Assembly: GCA_045617525.1 (NCBI GenBank)
Contig: JAZLIT010000002.1
Location: 1-14,396, forward strand
Origin: JAZLIT01 sp045617525
GTDB lineage: Bacteria > Bacillota > Bacilli > Bacillales_A > Planococcaceae
Direction: 5' to 3'
Length of the DNA: 14,396 bases
Shown: positions 6,518 to 13,117 of the stretch, piece by piece
Layout: every line of letters starts with the position of its first letter
Position numbering within the stretch: the first letter of the stretch is position 1
Position numbers and translations under genes: made by a program
Notes under the pieces: generated by a model
Told to the model about the DNA's origin: nothing
Database searches by the model: none
The model's input: the letters and a program-made list of their open reading frames with translations, nothing else

Positions 6518-7435
6518 TTAATAGGTTTGATTCTTTCGATTTTCAATAAAAATACTCGACACCCCGCATATGAATAATAAAACAACACCGATGAACGTAA
6601 GTGCTGAAAATTGAATGCGTGCATCTAGTAGTTGAATTGCGAATGTAAATACAGGCACAAAGGAAAGAGACATCATGACTAAAAATGTGTTTGTGTATTG
6701 GATGCCCTTTTGCAACAAATACATTGGAAGCATGACACCCACGACTGTAACGAGTAAAATCCAAACAATATTATCCTTAAAATACGGGATAATTAGGTCG
6801 AATGTTAAAATAAAAGACACGACCACTACCCCAATAAAGCGTTTCGCTAAGAGCATAGAGCTCGTCCAGCCGATTTCACTTAGCTGCTTCGAATAGACTG
6901 TACACATTACAGCGCCTGCCCCACATAGTATGCTAGCTATAACTCCAAGCACCATTTCGCTTGAAAGCTGCATCCCTACACCTGATTGTCCCGCGAGTAC
7001 TGCGCAAATAAGGACACCACACGAAAGGAATGTGCCAAATGCGATAGCCCACTGCCCTATTAACATCGGTTTACGTTGCATAAATAGCAAGATTAAAATA
7101 AAAATGGGTCCAATGCCCATTTCAAGTGAGCTCACGATTGCTGGCTCTATGTATTTGAGGGCAAAATAGAAACCCATAAATGTAACGGCAGATGCTATAT
7201 TTAATTTGACTAGTGGCTTCAAAGCCCTATTCCACTGTGGTGCCACCTTTTGCATGTATGAAAAGCATTGAAAGTAAATAGAGGTCACAAAAAAGCTAAT
7301 CCCCGTAAACACAAATGGATGAATTCCTTGTACACGATTCGCATAAAACACCTGGCTAATCGCGGTCAATAATGCAGAACCTAACAAGGCAACTACACCG
7401 ATTTTATGCCTACTCCACACACGTTTCAGGTCCAT
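6518..7435 (-). CDS. EamA/DMT-family membrane transporter
   Basis: About ten hydrophobic helices are arranged as two repeated five-helix halves. The YFALKYIEPAIVSSLEMGIGPIFI stretch closes the first half and GVMLPMYLLQKGIQYTNTFLVMMSLSFVPVF the second, as in drug/metabolite transporters of the EamA type. Such proteins export or import amino acids, nucleosides or other small metabolites. The better start is ATG 7435 (305 residues), 7 bases after GGAGG; the ATG at 7441 almost touches that site. The leader holds a T-box antiterminator/terminator, which implies an amino acid-related substrate and original control by an uncharged tRNA. The phosphotransferase gene follows in the same direction. Confidence 0.85.
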   Translation of the reverse strand: MDLKRVWSRHKIGVVALLGSALLTAISQVFYANRVQGIHPFVFTGISFFVTSIYFQCFSYMQKVAPQWNRALKPLVKLNIASAVTFMGFYFALKYIEPAIVSSLEMGIGPIFILILLFMQRKPMLIGQWAIAFGTFLSCGVLICAVLAGQSGVGMQLSSEMVLGVIASILCGAGAVMCTVYSKQLSEIGWTSSMLLAKRFIGVVVVSFILTFDLIIPYFKDNIVWILLVTVVGVMLPMYLLQKGIQYTNTFLVMMSLSFVPVFTFAIQLLDARIQFSALTFIGVVLLFICGVSSIFIENRKNQTY

Positions 7436-7449
7436 TGTCATTCCTCCTC

Positions 7450-7487
7450 AAAAAAATAAAAACTCCGCCTCTAAAAAGAGACGAAGT
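7450..7487 (-). terminator. Terminator of the T-box leader
   Basis: On the minus strand ACTTCGTCTCT (7487-7477) pairs with AGAGGCGGAGT (7472-7462): 11 bp with two G-U pairs and a four-base loop. A long T-rich run (7461-7450) follows, directly before the ribosome binding site of the transporter gene. It overlaps the region where the T-box antiterminator would fold. Confidence 0.8.
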
Positions 7488-7591
7488 TCAATTCGCGGTA
7501 CCACTCTGCTTGGTTAAAATACTTAACCCACTTAAGCTATAACGGTAGCTGCCGTTTATACGTACTTTAAGTTCCGAATAAAATCTCCTAG
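7462..7591 (-). promoter_or_regulatory. T-box riboswitch, 3' half only (Stem I missing)
   Basis: Read on the minus strand, the T-box core AGAGTGGTACCGCG (7507-7494) is present, with UGGU as the bulge that pairs with the tRNA NCCA end. The variable U predicts an A discriminator base. Upstream are a Stem III hairpin (GGTTAA...TTAACC, 7525-7510), the conserved AACGG...CCGTTATA element of Stem IIA/B, and an AGTA-containing Stem II-like region to about 7591. Downstream is the terminator that competes with the antiterminator. The 5' part, with Stem I and the specifier loop, should lie beyond 7591. There the DNA instead reads as a plus-strand protein-coding fragment. The leader therefore looks truncated and probably cannot read an anticodon. 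Confidence 0.75.
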
Positions 7592-7796
7592 ACGAGTTCG
7601 GGAGTATGTAAAGAAATTCAAAGATGGCGATTTAGATAGCTACAAGAAAGCAGATGAAAATGAGTACACGCATTTATTAACGTCTGTTTGGAAAAAATCA
7701 AAGTATGAAAATGTGCTGCGTGAATTAACTGTTGAAGAATTTATGGAATATAATTCACAAGCAAAATTTATTGAGGAAAATGATGAAGTAGAGTAG
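7591..7796 (+). pseudogene. 3' end of an unidentified plus-strand gene, 5' part lost
   Basis: The frame from about 7591 to TAG 7794-7796 reads as good protein (REYVKKFKDGDLDSYKKADE, later LTVEEFMEYNSQAKFIEEND). It is charged and helical, about 68 residues long, with no start codon or ribosome binding site at its head. It is directly followed by its own intrinsic terminator. It runs into the T-box leader in opposite orientation at about 7577-7600, so it is probably the tail of a gene cut by a rearrangement. The family is not recognised; the style would suit a phage or accessory gene, but that is a guess. Confidence 0.55.
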
Positions 7797-7813
7797 TGTT
7801 TGCTACTCTTTTT
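7791..7813 (+). terminator. Terminator of the truncated plus-strand gene
   Basis: GAGTAG (7791-7796) and CTACTC (7803-7808) form a stem around TGTTTG, followed by TTTTT. The first arm includes the stop codon of the gene fragment, which supports that fragment being a genuine gene end. Confidence 0.7.
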
Positions 7814-7871
7814 ATTGCAATTGATGTACGTACAGTATTTTTCCGGATTCAAACATTATGTCACACTCAAA

Positions 7872-8252
7872 TCATAGTTTGCATTTTTCCATCTCCTCTA
7901 ATTGCATGTCATACAAGGCCATTTTATAGTTGATTTTCTCTAGGGTTTTAATTAGTTGAAGCATTTGCTTTTCCACTCTTAATTTGTGTTCCGTCATGAT
8001 TTCTTTTCGCTGTTGCAGCGTTTCGTCCCCTTCCTCATGCAACTCCACGTATTCTTTTATTTCCCCTAATGGAATTCCTGTTGAACGGAGAGCCAAAATA
8101 GTTTCGATCCAATCAATACTGGATTGATCATACAAGCGGATTCCATTCTCATTTCGTTCTGCATATGGAAGTACCCCTTTTTTTTCATAGAAGCGCAGCG
8201 TATGAGACATTATTCCCGTTTTTTTCGCTACGTCTTTGATCGTGTATGACAT
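7872..8252 (-). CDS. MerR-family transcriptional regulator (AdhR-like)
   Basis: This 126-residue protein has an N-terminal MerR winged-helix domain: YTIKDVAKKTGIMSHTLRFYEKKGVL (3-28), then the wing NGIRLYDQSSIDWIETILALRSTGIPL (36-62). A C-terminal dimerisation coiled coil follows (about 75-120). There is no metal- or drug-binding domain. The only cysteine (C124, near the end) gives no clear metal site. This short architecture is typical of the AdhR/YraB type that controls aldehyde-stress genes and sits beside reductase genes. Here the divergent neighbour is an aldo/keto reductase whose promoter has MerR-type spacing, so direct control of it is likely. The start ATG 8252 has GGAAGGG 12 bases upstream. 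No terminator is visible after it, so read-through toward the EamA genes is possible. Confidence 0.88.
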   Translation of the reverse strand: MSYTIKDVAKKTGIMSHTLRFYEKKGVLPYAERNENGIRLYDQSSIDWIETILALRSTGIPLGEIKEYVELHEEGDETLQQRKEIMTEHKLRVEKQMLQLIKTLEKINYKMALYDMQLEEMEKCKL

Positions 8253-8279
8253 GTATTTTACCGTCCCTTCCTTTTAAGC

Positions 8280-8292
8280 TAAAGTTACTTTA
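8280..8292. promoter_or_regulatory. 13-bp palindrome before the MerR gene
   Basis: TAAAG-TTA-CTTTA is a perfect dyad 28-40 bases upstream of the MerR start codon. It could be an operator for autoregulation. It differs from the dyad found in the reductase promoter. Confidence 0.3.
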
Positions 8293-8474
8293 ATTTATGA
8301 ATTGGATTTAGTGAACTTGTTCTGGTGAAATGTGCTTGTTACCTTATTAATTTTGTAAACATCTATAATTCTTAAAAGATTACTCACTTCTTGGCTGGAC
8401 AACAAATCTTCCCACTAAAGTTAAACAGCATTTCAAAATTTATAGCTGGTTTTTACTAAGTGAGACTGTCCAAT

Positions 8475-8505
8475 TTGACTTAGACTTAACTCTAACATTT
8501 ATGCT
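8475..8505 (+). promoter_or_regulatory. MerR-type promoter and operator of the aldo/keto reductase
   Basis: TTGACT (8475-8480) and TATGCT (8500-8505) are separated by 19 bases, the long spacer typical of MerR-activated promoters. The spacer holds the dyad TTAGACTTAACTCTAA (8480-8495), palindromic except for one mismatched pair. Transcription would start near 8512, downstream of the ATG at 8501, so translation must begin at a later ATG. Confidence 0.7.
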
Positions 8506-8548
8506 TATGGAGCAACAAACTTATGTTAGAGAAAGTGAGGCAATAAGA

Positions 8549-9490
8549 ATGCAAAAACGGAAACTAGGAAGTGAAGGACTTGAAGTGTCATCCTTAGGGC
8601 TCGGAACTATGATGATTCCAAACAGCGAAGAGTCAGTAAAAACCATTCTGGGAGCACTGGATCTGGGCGTGACCATGTTTGATACGGCAGATATCTATGG
8701 AGATTTCGCGCAACAGCGATTTGGTGATAACGAAAAACTGGTCGGAAGTGCACTCAAAACGCGGCGGGATGAAGTAATAATTGCTACAAAATTTGGCTTA
8801 ACTCATACACAAGGGGTGAAAGGAGACGCTGCGTACATTAAAAAGTCAGTTGATGCCAGCCTGTTCAATTTAGGTCTTGATTACATTGACCTTTACTATC
8901 AGCATCGTGTAGATCCATCTATACCAATTGAAGAAACCGTCGGGACAATGGCCGATTTGGTGAAGGAAGGAAAAATCCGTTATATCGGCCTGTCTGAACC
9001 ATCTCCTGATGAAATTCGCCTTGCACATGCTGTGCATCCAATTACAGCGGTGGAAACTGAATACTCCCTTTGGAGCAGAGAAGTTGAAGACGAAGTTCTG
9101 CCTTTATTAAAAAAACTCGGAATTGGCTTCGTGCCTTATAGTCCGCTTGGTCGTGGTTTCCTTACCGGGCAAATCAAGAAGTACGAAGACCTTCCTGAAG
9201 ATGATTACCGTCGTAACTATGAGCGATTCCAAGGCGAAAACTTCTTGAAAAACCTGGAGGTCGTCGCCCTTATCGAAGAAATGGCTGCACAAAAAGGTTG
9301 TACTTCTGCTCAACTTGCATTGGCTTGGCTGCTGGCACAAGGAAATCATATTGTTCCAATTCCAGGAACGAAAAGGTTGCACAAAGTCCAAGAAAATTTA
9401 GGCGCTCTAGAAGTTACACTCTCAAAAGAGGACCTGATGAAAATTGAACAGATCTCGCCGAAAGGCTCAGCCGCAGGCGGGCGCTTCTAA
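8549..9490 (+). CDS. Aldo/keto reductase
   Basis: This 313-residue NADPH-dependent (beta/alpha)8-barrel oxidoreductase has the catalytic tetrad D45, Y50 (FDTADIYG), K81 (ATKFG) and H119 (YYQHR). The cofactor-binding end has VPYSPLGRGFLTG and IPGTKRLHKVQEN (271-283). It resembles the bacterial AKR11/AKR13-like group that reduces aldehydes and ketones; the physiological substrate is unknown. The start is ATG 8549, 8 bases after AAGTGAGG. The upstream in-frame ATG at 8501 overlaps the promoter -10 and is rejected. The divergent MerR regulator probably activates it in response to reactive aldehydes or related stress. Confidence 0.92.
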   Translation: MQKRKLGSEGLEVSSLGLGTMMIPNSEESVKTILGALDLGVTMFDTADIYGDFAQQRFGDNEKLVGSALKTRRDEVIIATKFGLTHTQGVKGDAAYIKKSVDASLFNLGLDYIDLYYQHRVDPSIPIEETVGTMADLVKEGKIRYIGLSEPSPDEIRLAHAVHPITAVETEYSLWSREVEDEVLPLLKKLGIGFVPYSPLGRGFLTGQIKKYEDLPEDDYRRNYERFQGENFLKNLEVVALIEEMAAQKGCTSAQLALAWLLAQGNHIVPIPGTKRLHKVQENLGALEVTLSKEDLMKIEQISPKGSAAGGRF

Positions 9491-9974
9491 AAGCAAAGAT
9501 ATTCACTTGAAGTATATTTCCGTGGTTACCTGTCATTTGAATAATACTTGGTTAATTTCATATGGTCATACACTTTGCGAACGTTCTTCTGTTTTAAGTT
9601 AAATCAACGAATTATTGCTTTTTTTTTATTTTTATCTATGTATTTTTCACATCCGAAGGCGACAAGTGAATCTCTTTCACCACCCCGATTTTGGGGTGGT
9701 GTATAACTGGGCACTCCGGAATTTTCTGAAAGAATATACAAGTTTACTACTTCTAATCAACGACATTACTATATTTCCAAAAGTTAAAATATTATCATTT
9801 ATATCAAAAAAGAAGTAAAAGTTCGTTTTTTATCACACACAAATTGAAGTTCATCACTAGTTGATTTCCATATTATTAGTATATAAAAATTTTGATTATA
9901 AGTCTATATTTTACAATTCCTTTTTCGTAAAATTAACTTACTCGGCCGAGAATTATACGCATAGGGAGCAACTA
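9491..9974. other. 484-bp gap with a GC-rich hairpin and a possible TnpB-like relic
   Basis: The stretch is AT-rich except for a perfect 9-bp hairpin, CACCACCCC (9678-9686) with GGGGTGGTG (9693-9701), which lacks a T-run on either strand and so is not a terminator. From about 9645 to 9780 the plus frame contains FGVVYNWALRNFLKEY (9688-9735). This recalls the N-terminal FGCVRxVYNWAL segment of IS200/IS605 TnpB proteins, but is short and diverged. No terminator for the reductase gene and no convincing promoter for the MFS gene were found. Confidence 0.3.
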
Positions 9975-11198
9975 ATGAAAAAGTACTACTGGGATACAAA
10001 TTTGAAAATTCGTTTACTAGGCGAAACACTCTTTAATTTATTGTATTGGATGTATTTCCCCTTTATTGCGGTGTATTTTAGCCAAACAATTAGTTTAAAT
10101 TGGGCAGGCCTAATGCTTATGGTACCGCCGATCATCAGTCTACTTTTTAATATAATTGGTGGTTATTTAGCGGATACTTATGGGCGTCGTCCTATTATGA
10201 TACTCGGGGGGACGATCCAAACAGGGATGTTTGCATTATTTGCGCTATCTCCAACACCTTGGCTGGATTATGGTGCCTTCCTTGGCATTAGTGTCGGCAC
10301 TGCACTTTACAAACCCGCAAGTGATGCCATGGTGGCAGATTTAGTGGATCAAACGAATCGAAGAGAAGTCTTTGCTACATTTATGACGATGAACAATATA
10401 GGCGCGGTTCTAGGCCCAATTATCGGCGCCCTCCTATTTTTCGAATATCGTTCACTACTATTGTGGAGCTGCACCGGTGTTACATTCTTTTATGCGGTCC
10501 TGTTGTTTGTCCAGTTAAAGGAAACGATGCCTCAAAGGGAGCAATATGGGAAATCCTCAGCTTCTAAAGTACTCCTGCTAGAATTAAAAGACTATTTCAA
10601 TATTCGAAAAGACAAGGCTTTTATGTATTACATTGTAGCAGGCATTTTTTCTGTCATAGCCATTATGCAATTAGATTTATATTTAGCCGTTTACATTACA
10701 GAGTATGTGTCTTTACAAACATTGCTTCATTGGAAAGATTGGTCTGTTCAAATTGAGGGTGCTGAGGTTTTAGGCTTAATACTGGGGCTGAATGGCATTT
10801 TATTTGTCTTCTTTGTTTTACCAATTACAAAATGGTTAAAATCTTGGACGGATGAACGGGTATTTATACTATCTTGTCTTTTAGCTGGACTCGGAATGTT
10901 TGCGGTTGGCTTTACCACGAATATTTGGATTCTCTTTTTCTTAACGGTTATTTTTACATTCGGGGAAATTGTACGAGCTCCAGTCATGTATAACTTTGTG
11001 AGCACTCATGCACCCGAAAAAGCAAGAGCTAAGTATATGGGAGCTGCTAATATGCAATTTACTTTAGGACGTTTCATTGCACCTGTTACGGTATTTTTAG
11101 CAGCATGGCTATCCCCCATTTTCATTTTTAGCGCCATCTTACTGAGCGCACTTATCAGTTTAATTCTCTATAAAAAATTATTTAGACTATCCACTTAG
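9975..11198 (+). CDS. MFS transporter (DHA1 drug/H+ antiporter-like)
   Basis: This 407-residue protein has about twelve hydrophobic helices. The MFS motif A lies between helices 2 and 3, GYLADTYGRRPIM (63-75). An antiporter-type motif C-like segment lies in helix 5, NIGAVLGPIIGALL (141-154). Motif C is associated with proton-coupled drug exporters, so efflux of a small lipophilic compound is the likely role; the substrate is unknown. I use ATG 9975 as start: GGGAG lies about 7 bases before it and MKKYYWDTNLKIR opens like other members of the group. The in-frame start at 9861 would add 38 atypical polar residues. The gene ends at the bidirectional terminator 11318-11363. Confidence 0.87.
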   Translation: MKKYYWDTNLKIRLLGETLFNLLYWMYFPFIAVYFSQTISLNWAGLMLMVPPIISLLFNIIGGYLADTYGRRPIMILGGTIQTGMFALFALSPTPWLDYGAFLGISVGTALYKPASDAMVADLVDQTNRREVFATFMTMNNIGAVLGPIIGALLFFEYRSLLLWSCTGVTFFYAVLLFVQLKETMPQREQYGKSSASKVLLLELKDYFNIRKDKAFMYYIVAGIFSVIAIMQLDLYLAVYITEYVSLQTLLHWKDWSVQIEGAEVLGLILGLNGILFVFFVLPITKWLKSWTDERVFILSCLLAGLGMFAVGFTTNIWILFFLTVIFTFGEIVRAPVMYNFVSTHAPEKARAKYMGAANMQFTLGRFIAPVTVFLAAWLSPIFIFSAILLSALISLILYKKLFRLST

Positions 11199-11317
11199 CA
11201 TAACTTTTGAAAATTATGATGGTAAAAAAATATGTCTTTTCTCAGTTGTTAAGCTGGCGCAAAGGTAAACACTATCGATTGAGCCTGACATGAAAAACTG
11301 TATATGAATGAAATAAA

Positions 11318-11363
11318 GAAAAACACTTAAAGCATTGCTATAATAATGATTTAAGTGTTTTTC
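11318..11363. terminator. Bidirectional terminator between the MFS gene and the lipoprotein gene
   Basis: GAAAAACACTTAAA (11318-11331) pairs perfectly with TTTAAGTGTTTTTC (11350-11363). An 18-base loop has a small inner CATT/AATG pairing. T-rich sequence follows on both strands, fitting its place between convergent genes. Confidence 0.8.
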
Positions 11364-11404
11364 TGTTTATATAATACTCATAAAGAAGAGATATTTCTAT
11401 CCTC

Positions 11405-11836
11405 TTATCCTTCTATTAGGCTATCTAATGCTTCTTTTATTTCTTTTTCAAATGGCACTCTATCTGAATTTATATCTTCTTCGTGTACATAAAAAATTAA
11501 TATGTTTCTTTTTTCATACATGCGAAAAGAAACCACATTCATCAATTCAGTCTTTTCAGCAAATGCCCTCTTACCATTCTCTCGGTCATCCGCTGTGGCA
11601 AATTCATAAATAAAAATTAACTTTTCATTTAATTCATAGGTTCCGGGCTTCACACCTTTTAATTTAGACCCAAAGATGCCTTCTTGTGGAGATTCCACTT
11701 CCACTAATTTAATATTATTCTCTTGGAACACGTCTACCACTTCTTCTTCAGCTATATGAGAGCTATCACTTACTTGTACAGCAGGTTGACAAGATGCCAT
11801 GAAAAACAGTAAACATAAACTAATAATTTTCTTCAA
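11405..11836 (-). CDS. Small predicted lipoprotein
   Basis: This 143-residue protein begins with a short type II signal peptide: KK, a hydrophobic stretch ISLCLLFFM, and the lipobox MASC with the lipidated cysteine at position 16. The mature part is acidic and soluble-looking, with an alpha/beta pattern (VFQENNIKLVEVE, KLIFIYEF, NILIFYVHEED). No known domain is recognised. The start is TTG 11836, supported by GGAGGG 8 bases upstream. It lies 62 bases after the second MFS gene in the same direction, with no terminator between, so it is probably the last gene of that operon. Confidence 0.75.
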   Translation of the reverse strand: MKKIISLCLLFFMASCQPAVQVSDSSHIAEEEVVDVFQENNIKLVEVESPQEGIFGSKLKGVKPGTYELNEKLIFIYEFATADDRENGKRAFAEKTELMNVVSFRMYEKRNILIFYVHEEDINSDRVPFEKEIKEALDSLIEG

Positions 11837-11898
11837 TCTATTAACCCTCCTTTTTTATAATTTTCTAAGTTATGAAATTAAACGAAGCAATACAAAGC

Positions 11899-13104
11899 CT
11901 AGTTCTCTTCCATATCAAATAACGTTGAACTCCGCAAAACGATTCGGTATACATAAAGAGCCAACACAAAACCTATCCCTGCAAAAAACATCGTAACAAC
12001 CTGTACAGAGTACCACTCAGCTAAAAAACCAATTAATAAAGTTATCGCGATTTGCAGGATGCTTTGCAACAGATTTAATGAACCGCCAAAGCGCCCCATC
12101 ATTTCAGGTGGAATCGTTTTTTGGTAAAACGTTGCGTAGCCAGCATCACTAAATGCCATGAAAAACCCAAGAAAAATAAAGCTTACGATCGCAAACCAAA
12201 TCGTATGTGAAGCGTAGAATGCAAAATAACTAAGCATAGTCAATGTAAATCCAGCGCCGATATAGCTTTGAAGCGAATATTTATTTGCTAAAGCAGCGGC
12301 ACATAATCCTCCAATGATCGCACCCACTCCTGCAATACTTACGATAACGCCATATAAGCTGTCTGTTGCCAGTAGCACATCTTTAATGAAGGTCATTTCT
12401 TGAGAATCGAGTGAATAGGCAATCATTAATGTGATTGTGTAAACCAAAAGAAATTGAAAAAGTGCAGGACGTAGCTTCACATAAAGCCAAACCTGTTTAA
12501 AATCTGCTCGGATGACGTTAAACGTAATAATTTCCCTTTTATTTTCAGTTGAATTTTCTACCTTTGGTAATAAAGCCATCAGCAATGCGCAAATAAAAAA
12601 CGTTACACCGTTAATCCACATCGCAACGGATGTATTTGTCATCAAAATAATAGCTCCCGCTAAGGCAGGACCAATCATAAAGGAACCCGAACTTAGTGTA
12701 CTGTTTAGCGCATTGAAACGCTGCTTATGTTCATCTGCCACTAATTTTGTGATCATATATGTACTACTTGGCCCAAAAAAACTACCTGCAATGCTCGTGA
12801 CAGCAATGAGTGAATAGACCAGCCACAGACTGTCCACAAATGGCATTATGCAAACCATAAGTCCGCGAATAATATCACTCAAAATAATGATTCGCCTCTT
12901 ATTATAGCGATCTATTATAGAACCTACGAAAAAGTTTGAAACGATACGTGCACAGGGGCCAACAATATAAAGTCCTGCAACGGCAGCTGGTGAGTGGGTT
13001 AAATGCCATACAGACAAATTTAAGGCAATTAAGTAAATCCAGTTCCCCAAATTAGAAAGACCAAAGCCTCCGATTAATAATAAATAAGACCGATTTTTCA
13101 ACAT
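11899..13104 (-). CDS. MFS exporter (EntS/Mef-like, DHA3 group)
   Basis: This protein has about twelve membrane helices with MFS motif A as GSIIDRYNKRRII (61-73). It has the layout of the MFS_3/enterobactin-exporter group, which includes macrolide Mef pumps and siderophore exporters (opening LLLIGGFGLSNLGNWIYLIALNL; later FFGPSSTYMITKLV). The start is ATG 13104 (401 residues), 9 bases after GGAGG; the GTG at 13113 directly follows that site and is unlikely. Its ribosome binding site overlaps the stop of the upstream HTH-TPR regulator gene (stop at 13118), so the two are surely co-transcribed and probably coupled. The substrate is unknown. Confidence 0.87.
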   Translation of the reverse strand: MLKNRSYLLLIGGFGLSNLGNWIYLIALNLSVWHLTHSPAAVAGLYIVGPCARIVSNFFVGSIIDRYNKRRIIILSDIIRGLMVCIMPFVDSLWLVYSLIAVTSIAGSFFGPSSTYMITKLVADEHKQRFNALNSTLSSGSFMIGPALAGAIILMTNTSVAMWINGVTFFICALLMALLPKVENSTENKREIITFNVIRADFKQVWLYVKLRPALFQFLLVYTITLMIAYSLDSQEMTFIKDVLLATDSLYGVIVSIAGVGAIIGGLCAAALANKYSLQSYIGAGFTLTMLSYFAFYASHTIWFAIVSFIFLGFFMAFSDAGYATFYQKTIPPEMMGRFGGSLNLLQSILQIAITLLIGFLAEWYSVQVVTMFFAGIGFVLALYVYRIVLRSSTLFDMEEN

Positions 13105-13117
13105 GCTGCTCACCCTC

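Noticed and set aside
7640..7852. 70-codon minus-strand open frame
   Set aside because: Serine/asparagine-rich shadow of the plus-strand gene fragment; no ribosome binding site.
9615..9818. 67-codon plus-strand open frame
   Set aside because: It has no ribosome binding site, an atypical aromatic-rich N-terminus and no clear family; at most it contains a short TnpB-like relic.
9861..9887. TTGATT ... TATAAA as promoter of the first MFS gene
   Set aside because: The spacer is only 15 bases and no other support was found.
11799..11996. 65-codon plus-strand open frame over the lipoprotein-MFS junction
   Set aside because: Antisense to two well supported genes, with no ribosome binding site or recognisable content.
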